DNA of 64,000 nt from Misgurnus anguillicaudatus (lineage: Eukaryota > Chordata > Actinopteri > Cypriniformes > Cobitidae), in assembly GCF_027580225.2 (NCBI RefSeq), contig NC_073358.2, positions 10,235,501 through 10,299,500 of the forward strand, written 5' to 3'. Shown here in pieces: positions 18,866-32,300 of this stretch. Both the position numbers and the translations under genes were made by a program. Every line of letters begins with the position of its first letter. The stretch's first letter is position 1. The notes beneath the pieces were generated by a model. It worked only from the letters and a program-made list of their open reading frames with translations. It made no database searches and was not told the DNA's origin.

Positions 18866-19409
18866 AGCAAGAAATAGTACGCAAATAATTAAAATAAAAC
18901 AAATAATTACTGTACATAAAAAACAAAAAGTTTTTAGTCAGAGCTGATGGTGTATGGGCAACCCAAGTTCGATCCTGTCCCCCTCTCTTCATCCTGTTCT
19001 TTCCTGTCCTCTCCTCACATACCGGCAAAAATGCTGTAACTTTGTTTAAATTGTTTAATTTAATACAACCTAATGTAAAATAAATGTTGCTATGACTTTG
19101 ATTTTACATTATACAGAGCTTATTGTGCATATAATGTGGAGTGGAAAATTATTTCCTAACAAAACAGTACGAGTCTGTGGAATGTTTGCCTTTTTACAGA
19201 TAATGTTTGACCTGTCGGGTTTATCAGCATACATGTATAGTGTGCTTACACTTCTTCCTCTCTGAACAAAGCAAATGATTTCCCTCTGTCAAAACTCTAA
19301 AACTAGATGGAAAATGTTCAAATCTCCTAGTTTGATTCAAACTCATCCCTTTAAAAACAAAAGTGCCCGTAGCTGAAACGGCTAACAAGCCGTGGATAAC
19401 GTGAACCTT

Positions 19410-20249
19410 GTGTTTTCTCTCTTTCATCTGCTCTCTAGCTCTCTCTCTGTTTTTCTCTCTCCATCTCGCTCCCAACTTCCTTCTCCCACTGTCTGGTTTT
19501 GTTTTCCAAACAAGGTTCCCTGTACAGGAAATTGTGTATTCTGGAAGCATTCCGGAAGGCAAAGAACAGATTTCCTGTTGGAGCCACGGCTAGAAAAAAG
19601 AAAAACCGAGAGGAAGAGGGAAAGCGGAGTTGGGGGTTTTGTTGGAGGGGGAGGTTGGGTTCAGTTATATCCGAACCGCTGGAGAAAAAGCAGGCGGTTA
19701 TTTCTCTCCCCTCCCCTCAGAGCTCTGCCCTCCCTCTGCAAAACACTCCAACATTTCAAACCTCCGGCACGATTGACCCTACTGAACAAAATGGCATGAC
19801 AAGAACAGAAGACGGAGAGACAGAAGATCATCAAAGAAAAGACTAAGAATAGGTCAAAACAAAGGAAAGGAAAAAAACTCTGAAGTTCTGTTCATTTCTT
19901 CAAAACTTCCAGAGCTCCAAAGTCATTTTCTGGGTTCATTCGGAAGGTTTTTCAGCCAAAGTTTCTTTTGAGATGCAACACATCTCACCTCAGGGCCTGA
20001 GCAAGGCCAAGAGGGTGGAGAGACCCTGACGATGAAGTGACGCTGGGCGTGAACCACGCTCCGGATTCTTCTCCCACACCAGATCTTTGGTAGCTCACAG
20101 TCAAGATGTGAGCGGAGGATTTCTTTAGTGCAACGCTTGGACTTCCTGATTTTGGGTTTTCCTTTTTTTACTTTTCCTCCCTGCTCCGTAGGGCCAATGG
20201 TTGATTCTGAGGTGTGTTTTCTTTAATCTGGATAAGACACTGAGGTCTG
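19410..20249 (+). promoter_or_regulatory. arhgap31: arhgap31 promoter / 5' UTR region
   Basis: A pyrimidine-rich tract of CTCT repeats (about 19417-19475) is followed by purine- and CpG-richer sequence running into the exon-1 start codon, unlike the AT-rich flanks. Several upstream ATGs precede the chosen start. No TATA box or transcription start could be fixed. Confidence 0.4.
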
Positions 20250-20349
20250 ATGAAGAACAAGGCTGCCAAGCAGAAGTCCAAACGAAAAGGGAGCGAGAAT
20301 GCGTTCGGCTGTGACTTGACTGAACATCTGCAGAGTTCGGGACATGACG
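20250..20349 (+). CDS. arhgap31: arhgap31 exon 1 (start codon, basic N-terminus)
   Basis: ATG at 20250; reads MKNKAAKQKSKRKGSENAFG, then CDLTEHLQSSGHD, and ends in phase 1 before GTAAAT. The basic stretch precedes the GAP domain, as in mammals. Confidence 0.9.
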
Positions 20350-23300
20350 GTAAATTCCTCTTGCCATTCATACTGTATAACGGGCCGCCCTAGCAGTCCT
20401 AATAAGTTTTCTTGTGTTACAAAGCCTCATTATAGGGGCGTCCCGGGCCTCTGAGTAAACATTAGCTACGTGTAATAAACCAACACCCATTTTTCGACTC
20501 GCCCGGCGCTGATGCCTTTTTTTTTGACACAGACGAAACTTAACTGCTTGTGGTAGACAAGCTGGTTAACTGTAAGGGATAACTGACTAGTCATGTGGTC
20601 AGCTGCTGTGTGATGTGGGTTAATGAGTGCTGTCAAAGAGCCAACCGAGACAAAAATACATCAGAAGGGTTTTTTTAATCGGACTAGTTGTGCTTAAATT
20701 GAATTAGCACTAAAAGAGAATGAAGAGCAAAGGAAACGCTGAGAGGAGGAAGGGGAGGAAAAAAGTTTTGTATTTTAAAGATTTACTGTATGTTTGATAA
20801 ATGCTGATAAATATTCTTAAAATGATTTATCACATTTTTCAGAAAAAAATGACATAAATATTTTTTAACAGACTATTGGAAATACATTTTTTGGGTGGTT
20901 GTGTGAGGTTTATGTCTTACATTAAAAATCCAGATTTATAAGAATTATTAGAAAATTAATTATAATAAAGAATTATTATAGAATCGTAACAGGATATGAA
21001 TCACTTTTTCATGCTGATCCAGCAACAGCTTTTCCTCTCCATCTCCTAACCTCTGACATCATAAGAGACGACACAATACTGATCTAGGAACAGCATATTT
21101 CTGCCCGTTTTTTGTGACCCTTTAGCTTCTTAGTTTTGCTCAGTCTGTGTTTTATCAACAGTTTATCAAGAGAAAAACACAAAAATGTTAAATAATATCC
21201 TTTTTATAATTGAATTAAAGGTCCTGTTCTTTCCGCGTTTTTGAAGCTTTGATTGTGTAAAAAATACCACTTTTTTACACATAAAACATGAACACGTGTT
21301 ATATTGCGCACTGTAAACACAATTTACTTATCTGTATAGCGCTGTTTTCACTGTCCTCAAAACGGGCTGATGTCTTCCTTGTTCAATGAAGTCCCTCCTT
21401 CAGATATACGTAACGAGTTCTGATTGTGTAGTTTGTTTAGTGTGTTGTGATTCGATAGCAACTTAGCTTGCCGTTAGCTTAGCTGCCGACTGACGTATTC
21501 CTGTGGGCAGAGTTTAGTCAAAAAACTGTTCTAGTGACGTCATTAAAGGAGGAAGTAGAGGCCTGTAGTCCAAACCGGCCATTCGCTGTAGGCTTTAAAG
21601 GAATGGTCTACTTTTTTTCAATATTAAAATATGTTATTACCTGAAAAGTCCGCTCCCCTTCTCCCTCTCATAATGGGAGAGGGAGGGTGTTACTGCGCCG
21701 AGTCGAAGTACTCCCAAAAGTGCTATTACGCCATGAAATATAGTTCCTCTTTTAAATCGGCTCAGAAAAGCGCTATGTTTTATTTTGTACCACCAAACTT
21801 GCTCGTATAACTACTCGTCTTAAATAGGAAAAACGTTGATGTGTTTGGTCACTTCTAACTTTATCTCTAAATGGTACCATTGAATGAATGGGGCCAAGCT
21901 AAATGCCATCGAACCGTCGCAGCGCGCTCCAGCGCTTACGTGCACGCACACAGATGATAGAGGGATGCACCAACAATTCTTAGTTAAGGTAATAACATAT
22001 TTTAATATTGAAAATGAGTAGACTATTCCTTTAAGAGGCGAATTCTGTTAAAGAAAATATATCACCTGGCAGTGAACTTGGAGCTTTATCATTTTACAGG
22101 TATTATTTATTCTATTATAGCAACATTACACACTAAGGGTTTAAAAACGGGATCAGGAAGAACGTGACCTTTTAAGGTCAAAAGTGTAAAGGGTCACTAA
22201 AGACTCAAGGTATGTAAGTGAATAATGTTAATTTAAATTTAAAATCTTTTAAACATAGTAAGGAGCGTCACATTTCCAGCTGACGTCAGAGGTATTTAGG
22301 CCAATCACAATGTACAGATTAAATGACCAATCAGGGACACAGCGCTTTTCAGATCGATGAGATTTTAACAAAATCAGTGCGTTTTAGGAAGACAGGGATA
22401 TCTGGAGCTACAAAAGTGTAACACTCTAAAAACAAACGGTGTTAAATAGCACTAAAAGTGGTTCACTGGTTCGTAATCATGAGGGGAAACATTTTAAGTG
22501 CCATATACCACCTGTAGTACTTGTGTAGAACCCTATTGTGCTATGTACAGTATAACCATTTGTAGTGCTATAGTGGTGCTATATCAGCCCCGTATGGTTC
22601 TTTTTATGTGCTTTATAGGTGCTATATAGCACTAAAAATGGTTCCCCTATGATTACGAGCTTTTAGTGCCATTTAGTACCAATTTTGTAGAGTGTATGGT
22701 ATGTGGAAAATAATGTGTTTTTTGAACCATAAACAATGCAAAGACCTTGTTTTATACAAAATTCACAAAATAACATTGTTTTTTAGCAAAGAATAGGGGC
22801 ACTTTTTTTCTTTTGCTATGGTAATTGAAAGGATGGGCAACACAGTGGTTGTCTCACAGCAAGACGGTTGTGCCCAGCTACACTGTAAAAAAGGATTAGT
22901 TGGTTCAACTTAAAAAGTAAGGTACCTGGTTGCCTTAAAGTTTTAAGTTCATTGAACTATATATTTATTTAATATTTCTAATATTTTTAAGTTAAATTAA
23001 CTCAAAATGTAAATGCAACCAGGTAACTTAATTATTCTGCATGTTGTCCCTGTGTAGGACTGGTAGGTCAGTGTCAGTCGCCCACACTCTGAAATGAAAA
23101 AGTGTGTACCCCACCTGTGGCCTAAGATGCTGGAATAGACTGCAACCCTTTCCTGACCTTGTCAGTCCTTCCAGAAAAACGTGGAGTTTTTTTGTGATTG
23201 TTGCGGGCAAAAATCCTCGATGGAATATGCGGGATATTTATGCAATTTATGCAATGGAATTGCGGGAATTTGCGGAACTTGCAAAAACTCTGGAAACTTG

Positions 23301-26300
23301 CAAAAGCTGCAATGATGTTCACGTCACATAATCACGTCACTTTATAACATTCCCATGGCAATAGAGGACACGGCTGTGCTTTTGGGAAGTAAATGCAACA
23401 TTTTTCAACTTTCTGCTAATATATATGTGACTTTTTGCTACAAAAATGCGGAGATTATGAAATCATGCAAGCTCCGCATATTTTGTGCGCGGAAATATGT
23501 AATTAATGCGGCGAAAGTGCGTCGTATTTGGAAAAAATGCAGCCCCGCACAAATATGCGGACTTTGGCTGGTTATGCAATTTATTGCGCGATCGCACAAT
23601 CACGTTTTTCTGGAAGGACTGCCTTGTATAGGATAAGTGGGCTTTGAAAAATTGATAAATGGATGGATGTTGCAGTTGCTCTAAATATTATGGTGACTGA
23701 ATTATTAGTGTGAAACTTCAAACCTGAATATTTTTAACCTTTGTTTGATGACAACTAAAATGTATAACAAAATATGCTTTAATTTATTCTTCTGGAATTG
23801 TAAGATCCAATCGTGTTAGAGAAACATCCCGGGTCACTAAAGACCAATGTAATAATGATGTGCATGTAAGGGTTAACAGAGTTCATCGAAATGCTCGTAA
23901 CATTTAAATTGTTTAGATTTTTATGTAAACAAAAAAATTTCCAACATTAAAAAAAAACATTTTAGTGTTAAGAGCATACATTTTTATATTTAAAAACAGC
24001 AATGAAGCATATATCTAGTCTACACAATGTAAAAAACATGCAGGATGAAGTTGAAACAGCTTTGTTTTGCAAGTCAATTCAACCTACTATTTTATGTTTT
24101 GGCTTAAAAAAGTTGACATTACTAATAAAATCAAGTTGAAATTGTTTCACTTATTTTTTTAAGTTAAAGTAACATAAAAATATATGTTCATTTGACATTT
24201 CAAATGCTGCATATTTTTTAAAAAGTGAAAAGTTGGATCAACTTAAAAAATTACTTCAATTGATAACGCTTAAAGGGTATGTTTTTTCAACTTAAAATAT
24301 CACTTTAGGTGAATTTGTTTTAATGATCTAACTGTTCACTTTTTACAGTGTATTTTAAAATTTATTTTTTCTATTATAATCAAAAATCACTGGAAACAGT
24401 TTTTCATATGAACACATTCATACTGTACAGGTCAACATTTGAATGAATTGGATCAAAGTCATTTATAAAAGTTGCCTTAAAATTCTTAAAAATACCTGTT
24501 CTTGTCTTTGTATAACTTCGATTAACTTTTTTGATCCACTTAAAGTGTTGACTAGTGTATTTTCAAACTGTCTGAATGTAATATGAATAAATGCATAAAA
24601 TATTTTGCAAAAAAATAATTAATTCAGCCTCCCTCATGTTTTCAACAGTGATGATGTGCACGTTTCAGGTATACAGAGTAAATGTAAACTAAAGTGTCAT
24701 TTATAGTCGTGAGTAAGGTCTATGCCGTAGGTTATCCATAGGCTGTGCGTAGCCTGACGCACACCTCTGCAAAATTTTTACAACGCGTATGTTCTATGCA
24801 GACCGGAAGTGCAGTGATTGGTTCATTTGAACACCTCCTGTCAGGTCAAAAAAAAACGTGTCGGATTTCTTCATAGGCATTTTCGTTTGCGACAATGAGA
24901 ACAGAGATGGGCCAAGTTGAGTAATGATTTAACTCAACTGTAACAAAGTCACTGTCTATTTACCTCCATCACTGCTTCTCAAATCATAAACAACAAGCTG
25001 CTGCTGCTTCTTCGTTTGTGAGTTTACTTGCCAAGCTGCTTCTTCTTTGGCTGTTTCACTGCTACTGTGTTTACATGCGTGGATACTGCCTACCAGCCGT
25101 CTGCATTTGTAATTGCACGTCGACACAGAAGTATGAAAATCAACGCGTAGCCTACAGTGTCAAGGATACACCATAAGACCTAAACACAACTATGATAAGC
25201 CCTTAAAACTGTCAGTCAATAACATCACTGCTTTTGATTTTTACTGAAAGTCATAAAGACATCAGTCTGATACCATACAGTGTTTTCTATATAATAAATG
25301 CATTTCAGTATGAATTGATATGCTGGTTTTGCCTAACTGGTATACAAACATGATCATCCTGGTGACACAGATTGATGAAGATGTCTGGTATGCATGTCAG
25401 AAATAAAAGTACAAAAGTTGTCATTGGGATGGTATTTTTTTAAAAGCTCCTAATACGTACCATTTAGGTATAAATATGTATTTTTGAGGTACCAATGTGT
25501 AACTTTGAAAAGCCAATATGTACTTTTGAGGTACTAATATGCGCCCTTTAGGTACAAATGTGTACTTTTTGAAAGGGTACCACCCCCAGTGACGACTTTT
25601 GTAGCTACTTTTATTTTTGAGAGTTTACTGGCATCCAAAACACAATTATACTTTAAATCATAACTTTAAATTATACTTTACAAACAGAGTGTTTTATTTT
25701 GGCCCTTAACACATTTGGGTGGCATTCAGTAATTGCAACATGCATCTAAAGTTTCATTTACCAAAATGAAACATTTTGTAATATCTGTAATCTTCTCTCT
25801 CTCTCTGGACCGTTTCTTAAGTGCTTATGGTTCAGGTTTAGTTGTCTCCCCCCACAAAACTTTAACTTGCATTGCTGGATGTCTCCAGTAAAGTTATTAC
25901 ATAATCTGGATTTACCCCTAATTCCTATTTTGGGCTCATTTTTTATAACTTTAAAAGTTTTATGATGTTCTTAGTTTTGCAGCACACGTGTACTACACAA
26001 TGTACACTCGAAAGAAATACTGGATTGGTCATTGGATACATTTTGGACAGAACCAACTGTTGTGTTATAAATAAACCTTTGTAGGGTTGCAGAGTTGATG
26101 CAACACAAATTTCGTGTTAAACAACCCAGGATAGGTTTATTTATAACCAACCCAATAATTTCAGAGTGCAGTAAAATAAAATTGTAATTTTGAACAAAAG
26201 TGAGAAAACAGTGTTCACTTAAAACACAAGACGGTTTCATCAGACGCACATACGTTGGCTGTGTTCGAAAACTCAAGACCTCGCTGCCTCATAAGGAAAT

Positions 26301-29300
26301 GACTTCGGAGGCATGAAGACAGCTCAGAGACTTTCAGACACACTTCAAAGGCAGAGTGTTTGAAATATAAACAGAGAGCACCTTTGTGATAACTAATCAC
26401 ATATTTGAAAACTACAATACTAATTCCTCGCTAGAAATGCAATTAAAATGTGTAAAAAGTGAAAATATACCTTTATTTACACTACATTTGTGCTCCAGTC
26501 GCTTCCTTGCCCGCCATTTTATTTTTTCGAACTCGACCAGATCGACCAATCACATTTTCATTGTACGCCCGGTACGCCCACAAATAGGTATCTCTCAGGA
26601 GACAGGAAGTAAACCAAACATTGAATTCGGACATGCCTTGATGCCTTCCTGCCTTGGAAAGCTGCCTCAGGAGGCAGCAATTTAGAGTTTTCGGACGCAG
26701 CCGTTGTCGCGTCTGGTCGGAACTGTACTTCCGGTTTCGGTTTGTCAATGGTCTGACTAGCGGGTAAAATGAACTCTGGAACAAATACCTTGACAGAAAT
26801 AACAAATGTTTTGGTTTCCTAAAGACAAGAGGAGACGGCGATCATGGATCACTGCTATGTGAAGGGAGGTTTGGCAGCTTGTAGTTACTGTATAGACCTT
26901 TTGCGTGATTGCAAACAGAGATGACGTTTTGTGTGGGCGGAGCCCAACTGGTGGCAGAAAGTGACAGCTCCGCAATAGCGGTGTGAAGTGTTTTAGCGTT
27001 ATACTGTGATTTTTATGGATCCGGTGTTCTGTAGAAGTCTGTTTCCCCTATATTTCTCTTAAGTGTAATGTTTCTTATAACGTTTTCACCAAGTTACGTT
27101 TATTTTTTAAATAAATAAAAAATTTTAATGGCTTGGCTACTAATTGTGTGCATGTATGTAATGTATATGTATTGTTCTTTATTGATAAATCAATTATTTT
27201 TACAGTATGAATTGCTGAAGTATAAGAGCAATACTATCATGTATTCTGTATAATATCATTGATTAAATACTTCATAATTTTCCTGTTTTCAATTTCTTAT
27301 ATTTATAGCCTACGTGTTTGTTCTAAAACTATTATGTTTACATACAAATTAATTTGTATAGGCCTGTTTATATATTATTAACACTTTACATCGTGTGTGT
27401 GTGTGCAATGTTTATATATTTATTAGTAAACATCATAATTTAGAACAAACAGGAAGAAGACATAGGCTAAGATAGATAAAAAGAAGTAATAGAAAACGAA
27501 AAAATATGAAAACTTTAATAAATTGTAATATTATTGATATATTATATTTAATCTTTCTAAAAATTATAAATGTAACGTGATGAAAACGCTATAAGAGACA
27601 CATAGAGAGATCAGACTTTGACAGAACAACGGATATCTTCTCTAATTATTTTTTATTCTAACTATTAAAAGATTTCCAAATGATTTCATCACTCCAGTCT
27701 GTCCGGTTGAGGGCTTATTGCAACCAATCTTTTTTGGCATTCCTATTCTGACACTCAACAGCACAACAAGACATTTTCTAGTGAGTTATATTGTTCGTTT
27801 CACTTGTGTCTAATTCATTTTCACTGTTTTTCTGCCACCGAATCAATTTTATTTATATAGCGCTTTTCACAATAGTTAATTGTTTCAAAGCAGCTTTACA
27901 TTAAAAGAAACAGTGAAAAGCACAGAAAAGCGACAGATAGCACAACATAATACACGATAGCATAAGTTAAATTTGCTGCGGCTATGACTCAACATTATAA
28001 GCGAGCGTATTACTAATGTAACGTCTAGAAGAGGAAGCTAAGTTAAGCCCAAGAAGGCTGCGAGAAAAAAAACGGGTTTTTAGCTGAGGAAATAAAAAAG
28101 TCCTAGGAGGGAAAAACCCTTGGGAGAGATATATAGGCATCAGCTGGGCATCACGTTGAAGGACGGCCAGTAGATCAGAGGTGTGCCGACTTTCACATTT
28201 ACCGGAACTGGGTCCGTTTGTCTCAGTTGTCTCAGTGCGCGCGTGACGTAACTGTGACGTCGACTCGCAAAAGGTCTATACATTTACACAGCGTTACCTC
28301 AGCGTCGTTTTTTATACACTTTAGCTATGAAATATGAACTAAGGTTATGTTCTTGTTGTTTATTTTGCTTGGTATCAGAAATAAACTACTCTAAAAGGAC
28401 TTATTGATTCTTGGCGGTGTTTACCGGAAGTTACGTGTGTTCCACGAAAGCCGTTGAAACCGTCTTATGACAGGATTGTAAATTTATTGCGTCATCATTT
28501 CTTTCATTAAATAATAAATGCTGTGCTCCAAATTCTGTTTTTGTAAAGTGTGCAAAAGCTATAGACAGAAATATTATTCTGAAGTTGGCAGTTTAAAGTC
28601 TGTGTAAAGTCATTTCAGATCATTTTTTCTAAACACCTTATAATTATTATAAATGTATTGCTGAAAAAAAACATTAAAAAGACTGTAAACTATGTAATGC
28701 TGCCTGAATTAAACCGTTTTAACAGATTTCTGTGTTCAGGATTATTTTTAGGGCGGGGCTAAATGATAGCTCGAGAGCATCCATTTAGGTTGTAGCAGTA
28801 TTTGAATGTTGAAGGTGATGGCAGATTTTAGTGGGTGTGGTTTCAGCACAAACAGCAGACATGCCCCCAAGCGTTTGGAAGAAGAGAATCTTGCCTGTTT
28901 TCCAAGATTTCGATAACTTATTTTATTTACTTTTGAGGATTTTAATCATTCATATTTGGCTGGGTGGTTAATATTATTTTTTTCTGTAAAAATTACATAT
29001 CTGAATAATATCAGACTTTACACAGACATGTTCTGCACACATTTAAAGGACATTTAGTATTATGCTTGATAAAAATGTTTATGCTTATCTTAAGATCATT
29101 AACCAATAGAACCAATAGAGCCGGACAGTCAAAATCGAAGAGTATTTGCATGTTCTAAAAGCAAAACTGAACTGACCTTGTAATCTTATATTGCTTTTAA
29201 CAAAGTAAGCTTGAAATATATAAACAATAAGCCAGAGATGTTAACCTACTGGTCAGTGCATGTGCTCTAAAATGCTGAGCCACGGCTCTCGTGTGGGCGA

Positions 29301-32300
29301 CAATAATTCAAATTTGCCTTGTGTTCTTGATAAGCAGTTTTTTTTTATAAAATCATTACATTAAATTATTAAATGATTAACACTTATGACTTATTTAAGG
29401 CCAATAATGCTTGAAATAACCGTAGTCCTCGTAATGAGGTAACATTTATTATGAGTGTCCTGTAAACAGACATAAAGATTTATAAGGCTTGTTGAATCAT
29501 GCTTTAAAGGTATGTTTAGAAAGGGATCAAGCTGGGTGGGAACTTTCCAAAGGTCTTTTAGAATAAGAGGAAGTGTAATAAGTAATAGCAGCTGCAAGGC
29601 CTGGGTGTGTCAGATTTCCTCTGAAACAAACAAACCATTTTTAACTTCCTGTCTCAGCCCACCTTCTCCACAATAAGCGGACCGACAGGATAAAGACACT
29701 ATTACTACTGTACACTACGGAGGCATGTACACATGATCATTTAAAGGGTTAATAGACGATTAATAGAGACATTTTGTTAACAGAAGATATTTTGCATTGA
29801 TATTTAATTTATACAATTGTATGAATTCCTGTGTCCAAAACACATTCTAATATTAACATCTCTTTTTCAGGCAACTAAAAATGGACAAGCATGTTAAAAT
29901 ATAAGTTTAAATATTGTACAAAATGTACCTGTTATGTTTATTCTTATAAGAGAGCAAAATCACCTCTATCATTTCTCATAGAAATCATTAATACAATTAG
30001 ATACTGTATGTAGCAATGGCCAACAATTCATTGTATGGGTCAAAATTTTCGATTTTTTATGCCAAAAATCATTAGGATATTAAGTAAAGGTCATGTTATA
30101 TGAAGATATTTTGTAAATTTCCTACCGTAAATATTATAAAAATGTATTAATCATTATTATAAAACGGCTCGTTCTGGTTCTTCATTCTGATTGGTTGAAA
30201 CGCGTTCTAAGCCGTGATAAAATACCCCGGTAAACCCACGGTTCAGACCGCATCACAAGTATCACTGCGCCACTGTTGCTGTGTACTGATTTATGAAAAT
30301 AAACACCACAGTCTTTAATCATTTTTTAATTTTTCTACATTTGCACAATTATGGCGATATCCAGATAAATGTCAATAAATAAAACATTTCGTCAATAATA
30401 AAGAGAAAACATTCTCTGAAGTTTTTTTTTGTCTTATTGATATTTCCGCTATTATCCACAAGATGGCAATCTTACCCAACTTAAACACTGAGGCATTCAC
30501 TCGACACAACAGCGTTGTGGTGGATTTAGCGTGACGTGTGTTTTGATCAGGCTCTGAATCTGATCTCTTACAAAGTTCTTCACAAAAATTGAATTATCTC
30601 CGCATTTAGCTGAAAATTTGAGAGGTGATAACTGATAAGACAACAAATGAAGGTAGGATGAAACGTTTTTTGATGTTGTTGGAAAGCGGATGGACTGTTC
30701 TTTCATTTGATATTTTATTTTTATTATGTTTATTTAAAGAAGATAATTTTTCTGTAAGACATTCAACTAAAACTGGGTGGCAACTTAAAAAAACGCTGAC
30801 GGGGAAAAAGTTAAGCATGCTTCCAAGCATATTTGATCATCACTTCAACAGTTGCACGATATAAATGTTAATGTATATTTTAGATGAATGTTGATTTATA
30901 AAAATAAACACCACAGTCTTAAATCATATTTTCATTGTATCTTTGCTGCATCTCTGTTGGTTGGGAACTGCGCTCTGTTTCAGTCACACTTGATTCTGAG
31001 GAACTACTTTGTTTGGCGGAAGAGTAATATTTATACTAATATAATTACAACTTATTTGTGTTTTATTTTATAAAACCCCGCTAACGTTATGCATATGAAG
31101 TAACCGTTTTATAAACGCAATAAACCCCTCGAAGCGTTGGGTTACCAGTGCATTTTATAACAGCTAAGGGGGTTTAGGCAACAACGCCCCTTAGCTGTTA
31201 TAAAATGCACTGGTAACCCACTGCTTCTTGGGGTTTATTGCTTTAGTAATATGTGTTGCTAAGGACTTTATTTGGACAGCTTTAAAGGCAATTTTCTCAA
31301 TATTTAGATTTTTTCCACCCTCAGATTCCAGATTTTAAAATAGTTGTATCTCAGCCAAATATTTTCCTATCCTAACAAACCATACATCAATGGAAAGCAA
31401 AAAAATCAACCCTCATGACTTGTTTTGTGGTCCAGGGTCACATATTGTACTCATACCTACAGTAAAATGTATTGTTAAATCTTAGTACACTGCAGTTAAA
31501 GGGGACATATCATGAAAATCTGACCCAGTAACTTAGTTTTGGTAAGCCAGTTTCTTCAAGCATCAAAACATAGATAATAGAACTTGGGCTCCCTTTGTGA
31601 TGTCAGAAGGTAATTACGCCCCTTAATCTGCACTATCCAACAGCACTGCCATTTAGATCAGCTCACTTGCATTTAAAACGACACACCCAAAAACGGCACA
31701 ATGTTGCTTACATCTACAAAATTGCAATTTTAAAATGCTATAATAAATTATCTATGGCATTTTGAGCTAGAACTTCACATACATACTCTGGGGACCAGTG
31801 TTGGGGGTAACGCATTACAAGTAACGCGCATTACGTAATAATATTACTTTTCTGAAGTAACAAGTAAAGTAGCGCATTAGCTTGACATTTTTGCGATCAT
31901 AAAAAAACACCTGCAAGGCCTGAAAGAAATCAAGTAAGAAAAAGTAACGTGAACATTACTTTCCATAAAAAAGTAAATAAGTAATGCAATTAGTTACTTT
32001 TTTGGGGAGTAATGTAATATTGTAATGCATTACTTTTTAAAAGATTTATTTTATATCTTAAAAAAAGACTTAATGGTAAAATAAAGAAAAAAACAGGAGA
32101 TTCTGAAAAGTTTTGTCCTGTTTGTGTTTATTTTAACACTTGTGTGTGCATCTCTGCCTCCCACGATACCTTTATTTTAGATGTTTCACTAGTTTGTGAT
32201 GTTTGTGTAGTTCCACAGGTTCTGAAGACGTGTGCAGAGTTCATCGAGCAACATGGCATCGTGGACGGGATCTACAGACTTTCAGGAATCACATCTAACA

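Larger units (their letters stand above)
20350..32210. other. arhgap31: arhgap31 intron 1 (11.9 kb)
   Basis: Bounded by GTAAAT and TTTGTGTAG. Filled mainly with the MITEs listed separately. Stretches without a delimited element: 20350-21214, 23670-24020, 24355-25420 (a diverged inverted-repeat-like segment at about 24690-25165) and 28450-30150 (AT-rich). No coding exon is seen. Confidence 0.7.

Noticed and set aside
23104..23636. Small genes at 23104-23331 and 23355-23636
   Set aside because: Both lie within or across the 23163-23621 transposable element and are AAATTGCGG-type repeat translations.
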